Shown piece after piece: positions 1 to 9,077 of a DNA stretch of 64,000 nt. Location: positions 115,558 to 179,557 of the forward strand of contig NZ_QZDT01000003.1 in the NCBI RefSeq assembly GCF_009917485.1, in the 5' to 3' direction. Position numbers and translations under genes: made by a program. Positions within the stretch are counted from its first letter, which is position 1. Every line of letters starts with the position of its first letter. A model generated the notes under the pieces. It made no database searches. It worked only from the letters and a program-made list of their open reading frames with translations, and was not told where the DNA came from. Source of the DNA: Parablautia muri (GTDB lineage: Bacteria > Bacillota > Clostridia > Lachnospirales > Lachnospiraceae).

Positions 1-425
1 TGTCCAAAATGCACATAGAGAAAAGGCAGTATCTTTTTCCAAAGCTGGTGCAGCAAAAACATCAGCCCACAGTCAAGTAACAGGAAATACATAAAAGCAA
101 GACGGGAATAGGCATCTATCAGATTCAAAAAATACAAAATAGTTGCCGCGCCTGCAAACATAAGAATATTGTTTTGTATAATATGGACCACCTCATGCAA
201 AGGCCCTCTCAAAAAGATATCTCTGTTTGTGTTGCGGAACAGATTCATTGCAAGAAAAACCGTCAGACTGGCTCCGAGAAGCATCCCAAAGTCCATGCGG
301 GCATTATCACTGACAAATAACCTGCCATTCCTAATATAATTGGCCAGAATCAAGCTGACCGTAATACAGATACAGTCCAGCATGAGTATGATTAGACTTT
401 GCAGTCTTGATTTTCTCTGATACAT
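1..425 (-). CDS. Polyprenyl-phosphate sugar phosphotransferase, N-terminal part (runs off window)
   Basis: The reverse strand opens with ATG at 425 and stays open to the window edge (about 141 codons). The product starts with a basic stretch and then four hydrophobic helices around residues 10-25, 43-60, 85-105 and 112-130, with loops such as NGRLFVSDNARMDFG. This layout matches the N-terminal membrane region of exopolysaccharide glycosylphosphotransferases (WbaP/CpsE type), which load the first sugar-phosphate of a surface glycan on undecaprenyl phosphate. The catalytic C-terminal domain lies outside the window, so the call rests on topology and general resemblance. The start is set by a GGGGG ribosome binding site seven bases upstream, in the dispersed leader context described elsewhere. 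Confidence 0.6.
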   Translation of the reverse strand, partial: MYQRKSRLQSLIILMLDCICITVSLILANYIRNGRLFVSDNARMDFGMLLGASLTVFLAMNLFRNTNRDIFLRGPLHEVVHIIQNNILMFAGAATILYFLNLIDAYSRLAFMYFLLLDCGLMFLLHQLWKKILPFLYVHFG

Positions 426-477
426 CTAGACACCCCCATACTTCCCATCACCGGCAAATGGCGTAACAGGCGCAAAC

Positions 478-1797
478 TTATTCCGCCCTTTTTCTCTTAT
501 ATAAACTGCTAATGGCTGCGCCGCTGGCGGCTTCTTCCTTATATTTTGCCAAATGCAGACTGGCTCCAAACATTTCTTCAAAAATATACTGTAACACCGT
601 ATTTTTCCGCACTCCGTTTCCGGAGGCAATCAGCTCATCCGCCTTGATACCCGTATGTTTTTGAATCACCTCAAACATATCGTACAGTTCTCCGGCAATC
701 CCTCTTAAAACTCCATAGATAAGGCTCTGTGGTGTAAAATTATCTTTGCTTATGTTCCCAATGCTCCCCCTAAGCGCAGGGTCTGTGCGGGTGCCATTAA
801 AGGTGGTTGTTACCACCATGCCATCCTGCATCTTGATGCCTTTTCCCGCCAGCTTTTCCATTATATCATATTGGGCGGTATCTTCAAAACCTGCCGCCAC
901 CATGTAGCTTCTAAAGAAATTTTCCAATATGGCGTAGGCCCTTCCGCCACAAAGGGATGAACCTGCCAAAAGGAACTTATCCTCCGTCAGCGGTCTTGCT
1001 TCGATACCATCCGTCTCAAAAAACCGGTCGGACATTACAGAAACCTGGGCGCCAGTCCCTACATTGAGCAAAACTGTGTTTTTCTGAAAGCCTACTGCCC
1101 CAAGAAAGCTTGCCTGATTGTCCCCAATTGCAATCGTCACCGGCCTCCCCTGATAGGTGCCAATCACTGAAAAAGCATCTGACACCTTCGGCAGCACATC
1201 CGTATGCATGCCCAGTCTGTTAAGCTTATCCTTTTGAAATTCCTTTTTCCTTCCATCAAAAAAGCCAAGGCTGGACGCCATACTGATATGTAAAAGCGGT
1301 TCCTTCCTGCCTGTCATTACCATTCCCAGGTAATCGGAAATGGTACAAAACGATACGCCCTTTTCAGGGAGCAGTCCCTTTTTACATTGATACAAATAGG
1401 TTACAAGTCCATATCCGGTAAAGACCTGTGCGCCGCTTTGCTGCCTGATCCATTCTACCAATGACAAGCCGTCAAACTGTGTAAGATTTCCACGCTGATC
1501 CTGCCATGTATAAAGGGGGCTGCAGCATTTCCCCTGGCTATCCACATACAAGATACCATGCATCTGCCCCGTAAGTCCAATGGCTGCCGCATCCGGATGT
1601 AATTGCAGCAGCTCATCCAATACATTTTTTGCTTTTTCTATTATTATATCTACATCCTGAATCCGTTCCCATTCATGCTCTGTGTGAATAAAGCTTCCAT
1701 TTTCAATCGTGCGGGCATCAAGTACTTTTTCCTGTACATCATCCAAAACCACTGCACTGATTGTAGTCGTACCAATATCAATCCCTATTGCTTTCAT
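478..1797 (-). CDS. FGGY-family carbohydrate kinase (sedoheptulokinase-like)
   Basis: A 439-residue sugar kinase that phosphorylates a ketose or polyol with ATP. Residues 4-12 hold the phosphate-1 motif (IGIDIGTTT), residues near 80 hold TGQMHG, typical of FGGY kinases of the xylulokinase/sedoheptulokinase branch, and the C-terminal signature ASGNGVRKN..Q near residue 395 is present. The two actin-like FGGY domains are complete. The TGQMHGxxY motif and short length point to the sedoheptulokinase-like group, but the substrate cannot be assigned. The start is taken at MKAIGID because GGAGG sits eight bases upstream; an in-frame upstream extension has no support. It follows the start of a polysaccharide gene downstream and is separated from the gene upstream by a hairpin. 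Confidence 0.8.
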   Translation of the reverse strand: MKAIGIDIGTTTISAVVLDDVQEKVLDARTIENGSFIHTEHEWERIQDVDIIIEKAKNVLDELLQLHPDAAAIGLTGQMHGILYVDSQGKCCSPLYTWQDQRGNLTQFDGLSLVEWIRQQSGAQVFTGYGLVTYLYQCKKGLLPEKGVSFCTISDYLGMVMTGRKEPLLHISMASSLGFFDGRKKEFQKDKLNRLGMHTDVLPKVSDAFSVIGTYQGRPVTIAIGDNQASFLGAVGFQKNTVLLNVGTGAQVSVMSDRFFETDGIEARPLTEDKFLLAGSSLCGGRAYAILENFFRSYMVAAGFEDTAQYDIMEKLAGKGIKMQDGMVVTTTFNGTRTDPALRGSIGNISKDNFTPQSLIYGVLRGIAGELYDMFEVIQKHTGIKADELIASGNGVRKNTVLQYIFEEMFGASLHLAKYKEEAASGAAISSLYKRKRAE

Positions 1798-1907
1798 CTT
1801 AATCCTCCACACTTTCCGCCATGATGCTTTGCGGCACGTACAATAAATCATTCAAATGAATCGCCACAAGGCATCCCTATCAATTGGTCAACAGTATAAA
1901 AATTGAA

Positions 1908-1947
1908 AAGGTGTAGAGTCCTATCATTTCATGAGACTTTACACCTT
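1908..1947 (-). terminator. Stem-loop, probable rho-independent terminator
   Basis: Arms AAGGTGTAGAGTC (1908-1920) and GACTTTACACCTT (1935-1947) pair with one G-U or mismatch position. On the minus strand the stem is followed by a T-rich run (TTCAATTTTTA). It lies between the small acidic protein gene and the FGGY kinase gene, and probably ends the upstream transcript. Confidence 0.6.
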
Positions 1948-2012
1948 GTTTGTACGGTTACTATATTCAGTCATCACTTTATTTAGCCAATATCAGTAAG
2001 AATAACATTTAT

Positions 2013-2035
2013 CTGTGAAAAATTTATTTTCACAG
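2013..2035. repeat. Short palindromic hairpin shared with two other intergenic sites
   Basis: CTGTGAAAA...TTTTCACAG around an AT loop, just after the stop of the small acidic protein. The same core (TGTGAAAAATTTATTTT) recurs in the dispersed elements at 24291-24314 and 49126-49149, so it is a repeated module and not only a local hairpin. Confidence 0.55.
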
Positions 2036-2037
2036 TA

Positions 2038-2304
2038 TTATCCCTCAACAATCAAATACCTGCCATCTCCAATATCAAACACCTCATTGGCTTCAAGGAT
2101 TTCATCCCCTCTTGCTCCGTCCACATCAACCCCCGCTTCTTCAAAGTAATCCCATACCTCATCAATAGAATTCACCACCACTGCCAGACATTCCTCAAGA
2201 AATGCTTCAGCCTCTTCCAAATTAGAAGCTACATCCTCCTCTGGAAACAACTGACCCTGATTGTCTAAAAAGCACTGTAATACAGCATCATCAAATTCAT
2301 GCAT
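2038..2304 (-). CDS. Small acidic conserved-type protein, function unknown
   Basis: An 88-residue, strongly acidic protein (many Glu/Asp, few Lys/Arg) with no signal peptide or membrane segment. It has two amphipathic helical stretches (about residues 5-45) and a C-terminal half ending GDGRYLIVEG. I do not recognise a characterised family; related small proteins are sometimes labelled glyoxalase in clostridial genomes, but no glyoxalase metal ligands can be seen here. Start chosen at MHEFDD because AGGAGG lies eight bases upstream; the longer reading (to 2361) runs through an AT-rich leader. It is separated from the HAD gene by about 90 bases and could be the last gene of that transcript. Confidence 0.65.
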   Translation of the reverse strand: MHEFDDAVLQCFLDNQGQLFPEEDVASNLEEAEAFLEECLAVVVNSIDEVWDYFEEAGVDVDGARGDEILEANEVFDIGDGRYLIVEG

Positions 2305-2395
2305 ACCCGTTCCTCCTATGACAATATTTATTGGTATTATTATCGTTTGAACTGTTATCATTATTATGCTGTACTACCTCTATATAAGTCAATAC

Positions 2396-3193
2396 TTACT
2401 GAAAAATTTTTGCTTTGATGATCTGGTAAACCCCCTTTTCACGCCACCCAGGACAAATCGCGCCTGCCGCTCTCTTTACATGCTCCGGCGCCGTCTCCAC
2501 TGCATAGCTCTCACCTGCTGCCTGCATCAAACCTAAATCATTGTCATTGTCTCCGAAAGCCATGGTCTCCTGCCTGTCGATCCTCAGATGCTCCTCCAGG
2601 ATTTTAAGCCCATTTCCTTTATCCACCGACTTGTCCATGAAGTCCACCCATTCTTCCCCAGCCATACATGCCTTAATATTTTGCTCCCAGGCAGGGATAA
2701 AACAGCTCTCCCCCAGACTCCGAATGCTGCCTTTTTTATAAACTGCAATTTTTATAATCTCATCCTCCTGCGAGAGGACATCATTCACCTGCCTAAAAGT
2801 ATTGTGATACCCATAAGTGATCAGGTCAATGAACGCCTGATTCTTACTTTCAACCAGGCTCCCATTAGGCGTAGAAATGATTGTCTCACATTCCCCATAA
2901 TAAGGGCGCAGCATTTTCATAATTCCTTCGACATACTCCCGCTTCATGGGTGTTACAGAAATATTTTTATGCTGATAACGAATATGCGCACCGTTTTCTG
3001 CAATGTAGGCAATATCATCCGCCACATTCCGGAACACATTTTTAAGACTTTGATACTGCCTGCCGCTGGCGGCGCAGAACAAAATTCCTTTTTCTTTTAA
3101 TCTCCGAATCATCTCCTCCATCTCCGGATACAAATTCGGAGTAGAGTCCTGAATCAGTGTTCCGTCCACATCAGATGCTATCAATCGAATCAT
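2396..3193 (-). CDS. Cof-type HAD-superfamily phosphatase
   Basis: A 265-residue cytosolic phosphatase of the HAD IIB (Cof) group, which usually acts on sugar phosphates or similar small molecules. Motif I is DVDGTLI at residues 8-14 (nucleophile Asp), motif II is the Ser in AASGRQ near residue 42, motif III Lys lies in the DKGNG stretch near 190, and motif IV is GDNDND near 214. The cap domain sits between motifs II and III as expected for C2 caps. It starts 48 bases after the stop of maf and is probably the last tightly linked gene of the ATPase-ppx-ppk-maf run. Substrate is unknown. Confidence 0.85.
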   Translation of the reverse strand: MIRLIASDVDGTLIQDSTPNLYPEMEEMIRRLKEKGILFCAASGRQYQSLKNVFRNVADDIAYIAENGAHIRYQHKNISVTPMKREYVEGIMKMLRPYYGECETIISTPNGSLVESKNQAFIDLITYGYHNTFRQVNDVLSQEDEIIKIAVYKKGSIRSLGESCFIPAWEQNIKACMAGEEWVDFMDKSVDKGNGLKILEEHLRIDRQETMAFGDNDNDLGLMQAAGESYAVETAPEHVKRAAGAICPGWREKGVYQIIKAKIFQ

Positions 3194-3241
3194 TTTTTAC
3201 CCCCTGTATACGATACCAAGCCTTTTACCATATATCTCAAA

Positions 3242-3898
3242 CTATTCTTGCGATGCTGCATTCATATCCCCTCTGTGTTCATGTACCAGCGATATTTTTT
3301 TCATCTCCTGATACAGCCTTGCAATGGGCAGCCCCACCACATTATAAAAATCTCCATTTATCTCTTTCACATAAGCGGCACATTTTCCCTGTATGCCATA
3401 GGCGCCGGCCTTATCCATCGGCTCTCCGCTCTCCACATAAGCGCAGATTTCCTCCTCACTCATAGGATACATGGTCACGTCCGTCCTCTCATAAAAAGAG
3501 GTCTTTCCCATCTCCTCACCCTCTGTCTGCTGGGCGTGTTCCTTCCATATTAAAGTAACGCCCGTATAGACCTGATGGGTCCGCCCCTGCAAAAGAGAAA
3601 GCATCTCCTGGGCTTCCTTCTCATCCTTAGGCTTTCCCAGTATTTTGTTCTCCACAGCCACCACCGTATCGGCGCCCGCCACCACAGCCCCGTTTCTTTT
3701 TTCCGGGGAAAGCCTGTGAAAAATGTCCCGGGCTTTTCTTGCGGAAAGCTCCATCACCATCTCATAAGGCACTGTGCTTTCCATCTTTTCTTCCACACCG
3801 CTTGGCATTACCTCAAATTCCATTCCAATCTGGTCAAGCAGCTCCCGCCGCCTTGGGGAGGCGGAGGCTAAAATCAACTTATAACCCAATTTATTCAT
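3242..3898 (-). CDS. maf: Maf-family nucleoside triphosphate pyrophosphatase
   Basis: A 218-residue Maf protein, a house-cleaning pyrophosphatase that hydrolyses non-canonical or modified NTPs and has been linked to septum formation. The signature LILASASPRRRELL is at residues 8-21 and the catalytic GADTVV at about 94-99, followed by KPKDEKEA as in the family. A tail of about 20 residues after the normal end (after IARLYQEMKKI) is extra compared with the usual 190-200 residues. The start codon lies inside the end of ppk (8-base overlap), so the two are translationally coupled. Confidence 0.88.
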   Translation of the reverse strand: MNKLGYKLILASASPRRRELLDQIGMEFEVMPSGVEEKMESTVPYEMVMELSARKARDIFHRLSPEKRNGAVVAGADTVVAVENKILGKPKDEKEAQEMLSLLQGRTHQVYTGVTLIWKEHAQQTEGEEMGKTSFYERTDVTMYPMSEEEICAYVESGEPMDKAGAYGIQGKCAAYVKEINGDFYNVVGLPIARLYQEMKKISLVHEHRGDMNAASQE

Positions 3899-6032
3899 GA
3901 TGCATTTCCGGGATAAAAACCCTGCTATTTACCAAAAGCTCCTGCTTTTTGGCAGCCTGGACCGCCATATTACAGAACTCTAGCTGAGAATTAAAATATC
4001 CCTTTCCTCTCTTATCTACTTTTTCATATGCGCCGCTTGGGGTAAGGATATGGGCCTTTACCGTATCCCGAAGCTGCATCTGAAGAATTGTCATCAGCTT
4101 CTTTTGTAATTCCGGGCGGTCTATGGGGAACATAATCTCCACACGGCGCTCTAAGTTTCTGGGCATCCAGTCGGCGCTGGCGCAGTAATATTCCGGCTTG
4201 CCGCCGTTTTCAAAGTAAAAAATACGGCTGTGCTCTAAGAAATTTCCCACGATGGAGCGGACGGTAATATTCTCTCCGATTCCGGGCAGCCCTGTTTTTA
4301 AGCAGCAGATTCCTCTGATGATCAACTCAATTTTTACCCCTGCCGCTCCGGCCTCATATAAAGCCTCTATCACATCCTTATCGCATAAACTGTTGATTTT
4401 GGCGATAATATGGCCTTCTTTTCCTGCCAGCGCATTTTCCTTTTCCCTGCCTATCAAAAATAAAAACCTGTCCTTAAGCCACAAGGGAGCCAGGGACAAC
4501 TTATTCCAGCTAAGGGGTTCCGAATAGCCTGAGAGCATGTTAAACACTGCCGTTGCATCCTCTCCTATGTAGGACGCACACGTAAAGAGCCCTACGTCTG
4601 TGTATAGTTTCGCCGTTGCATCATTGTAATTGCCGGTTCCCAGGTGTACGTACCGCCTGATACCGTCTTCTTCCCTTCGCACCACCAACGTAATCTTACT
4701 GTGGGTTTTTAGGCCCACCAATCCATAAATCACGTGGCATCCTGCCTTTTCCAGCTTCTTCGCCCACACAATATTATTTTCCTCGTCAAACCGTGCCTTT
4801 AGCTCTACCAGCACAGAAACCTGTTTACCGTTCTCCGCCGCCTGGGCAAGGGCCGCGATAATAGGAGAATTGCCGCTGACACGGTAAAGAGTCTGCTTGA
4901 TGGCAAGCACATCCGGATCCCCTGCCGCCTGTCTGATAAACTCCACCACCGGACCAAAGGACTCATAGGGATGGAACAGCAGCAAATCCTCTTTCCTGAT
5001 TTGTTCAAAAATATTGCAATCCGCAGGAAGCTCCGGTACCGGCTGGGGACCTGCATAAGCCTTTTCCTTTAAATGGTCAAAGCCGGGCAGACCATACATT
5101 TTCATAAGGAAGGTCAAATCCAAAGGTCCATCAATTCTGTAAATATCCTCCTGTCTTACATGAAGGTCCTCTACCAATATCTTTAAGAGCTTCTTATCGA
5201 TCCCTTCCTCCACCTCTAAGCGGATCGCCTGGCCCCACTGACGCTTTTTCAGCTGTTTTTCAATTTCTTTTAATAAATCCTCCGCCTCGTCCTCCTCTAT
5301 GGACAGGTCCGCATTCCGCATAATGCGGAAGGGATGGGCGCATACAATGTCATAATTAAGAAACAGCTTATGAATATTCCTCTCTATCACTTCCTCCAAA
5401 AGAATAACCGCCTTTTCCTGCGTATTCCCGGAAGGGTTCTTTGTATGAATCTCCACGATTCTTGAAAGGACGCTGGGCACCTGCACCGTGGCAAACTCAA
5501 GCTCTCCCTTCCCATCTTTCTTTCTCACCAGAGCGCCAATATTCAGTGTTTTATTCCGAATCAGCGGAAAAGGCCGGGAAGAATCCACCGCCATGGGCGT
5601 TAACACAGGATAGACATTCTCCTCATAATATTCATCCACATAGGCTGCTTCTTTTTCCGTCAAATCCTCATGATGGGCAACCACCCTAAGCCCGTTTGTC
5701 TTAAGCTGGGGAATAATGGATCGGTTATAAACCAAATATTGCTTATCCACCAGATCATGGGTGGCTTCATTTAAAGCTAAGAGCTGCTCAGTAGGCGTCA
5801 TACCGGCAATATCAGGCTTCGTATATCCTGCATTCACCATATCCTTTAAGGACGCCACTCTGACCATAAAAAATTCATCCAAATTAGAAGCCGTAATGCT
5901 CAAAAACTTAAGTCTTTCAAACAACGGATTGTTTTTATCCCTGGCCTCACTGAGCACTCTCTTATTAAATAACAGCCAGCTCAATTCCCTGTTGCTATAA
6001 TTTTCCGGGTTCTCGTACCCCGCCTTGCTCAT
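3891..6032 (-). CDS. ppk1: Polyphosphate kinase 1
   Basis: A 713-residue enzyme that makes polyphosphate from ATP, reversibly. The N domain opens with NRELSWLLFNKRVLSEA, followed by LKFLSITASNLDEFFMVR, the hallmark PPK1 start. The autophosphorylated His is in GLKTHSKI (around residue 430) and the second conserved His in YVHLGTGNYND. Length is normal for PPK1 and all four domains are present. GGGGAGG precedes the start. It lies between ppx upstream and maf downstream on the same strand, so synthesis and breakdown of polyphosphate are encoded together. Confidence 0.95.
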   Translation of the reverse strand: MSKAGYENPENYSNRELSWLLFNKRVLSEARDKNNPLFERLKFLSITASNLDEFFMVRVASLKDMVNAGYTKPDIAGMTPTEQLLALNEATHDLVDKQYLVYNRSIIPQLKTNGLRVVAHHEDLTEKEAAYVDEYYEENVYPVLTPMAVDSSRPFPLIRNKTLNIGALVRKKDGKGELEFATVQVPSVLSRIVEIHTKNPSGNTQEKAVILLEEVIERNIHKLFLNYDIVCAHPFRIMRNADLSIEEDEAEDLLKEIEKQLKKRQWGQAIRLEVEEGIDKKLLKILVEDLHVRQEDIYRIDGPLDLTFLMKMYGLPGFDHLKEKAYAGPQPVPELPADCNIFEQIRKEDLLLFHPYESFGPVVEFIRQAAGDPDVLAIKQTLYRVSGNSPIIAALAQAAENGKQVSVLVELKARFDEENNIVWAKKLEKAGCHVIYGLVGLKTHSKITLVVRREEDGIRRYVHLGTGNYNDATAKLYTDVGLFTCASYIGEDATAVFNMLSGYSEPLSWNKLSLAPLWLKDRFLFLIGREKENALAGKEGHIIAKINSLCDKDVIEALYEAGAAGVKIELIIRGICCLKTGLPGIGENITVRSIVGNFLEHSRIFYFENGGKPEYYCASADWMPRNLERRVEIMFPIDRPELQKKLMTILQMQLRDTVKAHILTPSGAYEKVDKRGKGYFNSQLEFCNMAVQAAKKQELLVNSRVFIPEMHHE

Positions 6033-6106
6033 GATTCCCTACCTCCCCTTACTTAAATTTTTTATCTAAGAATCAATGAAAAATTTTTGTTATGAAAACA
6101 TCTCCC

Positions 6107-7651
6107 TTACGGTATCCGTTTTTTCCTGATAACAGGTCTGACATGATACACCTCCTGGAAAAAATCAGCCCTGGCCCCAAACAACCCTTTTTCCAACGTA
6201 ATATCCGCCTCTGTGTCTACCGTGATAAACAGCTCATCTTCTTTCAAAGCAATCTTCACATTCCTGAATTTTTGCTTATGAGTCCTGTCCAGCCCATTTG
6301 CCATACGCAAAATTGCCGTCAGCTTCGCAATTTTTAAATAGGAATCCTCATCTAATGTGCTAAGACTCCCGCTTTCCTCATCATAATCAAATTCTAGATG
6401 ATTATATTTCACCACATTTGCGACAATCTCTCTCTCCATATGGGACAAGCCGATAATTTCCGTTGCCATAATAATGCTGTAGGAGCATTCCCCTAAATTG
6501 ACCATACTGATATACTTCCCACAGTCATGCAAAATAGTGGAAATCTGTAAAAGAAGCCTTTCCCTTCTGCCAAGGCCGTGCACCTTTTTCATACTGTCAA
6601 AAATAGTAAGCGCGATTTTCTCAAGCGTCTCGCTTCTTTTCTTACTGCCCCGGTAACGCTTGCTTATGTTTTGGGCGCAGGCAACAATATCCTTCTCGAA
6701 GTCGTGTGTGGATGTGATGATTTTATTTTTTTCCGCATACTCGTAGGCAATGCCATCGCAGAGCGTCACCCCCGGCACCCAGAGCTGCTCCGCCCCCATA
6801 TCGTCCATGATACTTTTCACAAGCTTAAGGGCAATGAACAAATGGGGCATATTTTCTTCCGGCGTATCAAGGGCCTTTGCCAGTTCCGTCAGGGTTTTGG
6901 TGTGGCAGATTTCCAAAAAGTATTCCATTTTTTTCTTATCCACAAAGCCGTTTGCCACACCATCGTTCATCTTATGTTTTACCAGCGTAGAAATATAGTC
7001 ATCCACGATAATGATGCTTTTGATCTGCCGGTCTTTCAAATACAGCTTTTTGTACACATTCATCTGGGGGGCCAGCATTTCCTCCACCAGCCTGTCGTAA
7101 TGGCGAATGCTTACCCCCAGCTGATTTAAATGTTCCTGTATCCGCAAGACGCCAAGCTTCATATTTTGTGTGGAAACCAGCGTATCATTGTCAAAAAGAG
7201 AAATCTGAATACTTCCTCCTCCGATATCCAAAATAGCGGTTCCGCTTTCGATGATTTTTAAAAAGCCTTCTCCCTGAAAGGCAATGGATTTATAGTCAAG
7301 AAAACGCTGCTCGGAATTACTGAGCACATTTATCTGTATTCCCGTTCTTAGCGCAATCTGGTTTAAAAGAATCGACCTGTTTTCAGATTCCCGGATGGCG
7401 CTGGTGCCATAGGCCACATAATCCTCCACCTGATAAGACTTCATGATATCGGCGAATTCCCGCAGCACACGGCACAGCTCACCTACCCTTTCATGGGACA
7501 GCTTTCCTTTCGTATAAGTTTCCGTTCCCATATCAATGCCGTGGCGTACATGATCAATCTCCCGCATTCCCCTTACTTTGGAAACCTCGAATATTTTCAT
7601 GGCCAGCTCATAGGAACCTATGTCTATGGCGGCAAAAGTTTTTACTGACAT
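6107..7651 (-). CDS. ppx: Exopolyphosphatase (Ppx/GppA family) with C-terminal HD-like domain
   Basis: A 514-residue Ppx/GppA phosphatase. The actin-fold motifs are visible: AAIDIGSYELAMKI at the start, AYGTSAIRESENR near residue 83, and AILDIGGGSIQISLF near 138. The C-terminal half carries an HD-type motif in TILHDCGKYI near residue 370, as in long exopolyphosphatases that bind long-chain polyphosphate. It releases phosphate from polyphosphate ends and might also act on pppGpp. It overlaps the upstream ATPase gene by 10 bases and lies 74 bases before ppk, so all are likely one transcript. Confidence 0.9.
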   Translation of the reverse strand: MSVKTFAAIDIGSYELAMKIFEVSKVRGMREIDHVRHGIDMGTETYTKGKLSHERVGELCRVLREFADIMKSYQVEDYVAYGTSAIRESENRSILLNQIALRTGIQINVLSNSEQRFLDYKSIAFQGEGFLKIIESGTAILDIGGGSIQISLFDNDTLVSTQNMKLGVLRIQEHLNQLGVSIRHYDRLVEEMLAPQMNVYKKLYLKDRQIKSIIIVDDYISTLVKHKMNDGVANGFVDKKKMEYFLEICHTKTLTELAKALDTPEENMPHLFIALKLVKSIMDDMGAEQLWVPGVTLCDGIAYEYAEKNKIITSTHDFEKDIVACAQNISKRYRGSKKRSETLEKIALTIFDSMKKVHGLGRRERLLLQISTILHDCGKYISMVNLGECSYSIIMATEIIGLSHMEREIVANVVKYNHLEFDYDEESGSLSTLDEDSYLKIAKLTAILRMANGLDRTHKQKFRNVKIALKEDELFITVDTEADITLEKGLFGARADFFQEVYHVRPVIRKKRIP

Positions 7652-8967
7652 GCATACCCCTTCCTTCCAAGTAAATAATCAATAAACTGCTGGGCGCATC
7701 TGCCGGAAAGCCCTCCGTGGGCAAGCTCCCACTTATTCGCCTCAAGCAAAAGCTCCTCCCTCGGCATGGTAAGATGATGACGCTTCGCAAGTACCTCCAC
7801 TATATTTTGAAATTCCTTTTTGTCCGGCGCTGCAAAATAGATGGTAACGCCAAAGCGGGCGGATAGTGAAAGCTTCTCCTGCACAGTATCTTTGCCATGC
7901 AAGTCATCCCTTCCTTCTCCCTTATCTGAAAACTTCTCCCGTATCAGATGACGCCTGTTGGAGGTGGCGTAAATCAGCACATTAGGCGGCTTCTTCTCCA
8001 AACCACCTTCTATCACAGCCTTCAAATATTTATACTCTATTTCAAAATCCTCGAAGCTCAAATCATCCATATATATGATAAATTTATAGTTCCTGTTTTT
8101 AATCTGGGTGATCACTGCGTTCAAATCTTGAAACTGGTGCTTGTACAATTCTATGATGCGAAGCCCCTTTTCATAATACGCGTTGACGATTCCTTTTATG
8201 CTGGATGATTTACCCGTCCCCGCATCCCCAAAAAGCAGGCAGTTATTGGCTTTTCTTCCCTCCACAAAGGCCTCCGTATTTTCAACCAGCTTTTGTTTGG
8301 GGATTTCATAGCCTACCAAATTCTCCAGGTATACGTGGGCGATTTTTTGTATGGGCACGATCTCTACGCCCCTTTCCCTATGCGCTACTCTGAAGGCCTT
8401 ATGCAGGCCGAATTTTCCCACGCCATATTCTTTATAAAATTCGGTAAGCGTATCCTTCATTTCTTCTGGCGTTTGATTTTTGGTAAACTGGACCGCCAAA
8501 TCACAAATTCTGTCCCTGATGCGGCTGTTGTATACCCTGCCTGCATCATCGCCGGATCTATATTCCGTAATCAGTTCAAAGACTTCCACCGACAAAGTTC
8601 TTACCATATCTGAAAAATCATAGTCAAAAAGCTCTTTAAAGATAGCTATATCGTGAAGCACAGCCTGGTTGATGGTGCCTGTTGCCTTCCCTGTTACCTC
8701 ACAGGCCATGCTATAGCTGTTTTCATTATTTACAAGAAGGTTAGCCAGATAGCAGTGCCATAAATTGCCGTAAAACCCATGATTTCCCGCCATTTCCAGC
8801 ATGCGGTGGATACAGCTGTACAAAAGTGCCGCCTTATTCTCCCTGGTCTTGGCTTCCTTATCCGTGGGTTCTTCCTTATAATGCTCCATAAGCCACGCCA
8901 TATCCTGCAGAAGGCGGCCTTCGTCCTTTGGAAACTCCTTATATACAATCAATTCCTGTTCTCGCAT
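7642..8967 (-). CDS. AAA ATPase of the DUF815 type
   Basis: A 441-residue ATP-binding protein. Walker A is FGDAGTGKSSS near residue 245 and Walker B is FIIYMDDLSFED near 297; the segment after it (TSNRRHLIREKFSD, DTVQEKLSLSARFG) is characteristic of the DUF815 group of AAA ATPases. The N-terminal 200 residues are helical and have no recognisable motif. The biochemical role of the family is not known to me. Its position as first gene before ppx and ppk, with a 10-base overlap into ppx, suggests a link to polyphosphate metabolism or simply shared transcription. Confidence 0.8.
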   Translation of the reverse strand: MREQELIVYKEFPKDEGRLLQDMAWLMEHYKEEPTDKEAKTRENKAALLYSCIHRMLEMAGNHGFYGNLWHCYLANLLVNNENSYSMACEVTGKATGTINQAVLHDIAIFKELFDYDFSDMVRTLSVEVFELITEYRSGDDAGRVYNSRIRDRICDLAVQFTKNQTPEEMKDTLTEFYKEYGVGKFGLHKAFRVAHRERGVEIVPIQKIAHVYLENLVGYEIPKQKLVENTEAFVEGRKANNCLLFGDAGTGKSSSIKGIVNAYYEKGLRIIELYKHQFQDLNAVITQIKNRNYKFIIYMDDLSFEDFEIEYKYLKAVIEGGLEKKPPNVLIYATSNRRHLIREKFSDKGEGRDDLHGKDTVQEKLSLSARFGVTIYFAAPDKKEFQNIVEVLAKRHHLTMPREELLLEANKWELAHGGLSGRCAQQFIDYLLGRKGYACQ

Positions 8968-9077
8968 GATTTATGTCTTACCTCATTTCGAAGCTTTTAT
9001 GTTTGCAAGCCTTTCACCAACACTCATCTCGAATCCTGAAATTGGTGATGCTGTGCATATCTCAACTTGGCATCTTA

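Noticed and set aside
6578..7129. 183-residue plus-strand ORF
   Set aside because: Antisense to ppx; no RBS, no recognisable domain.
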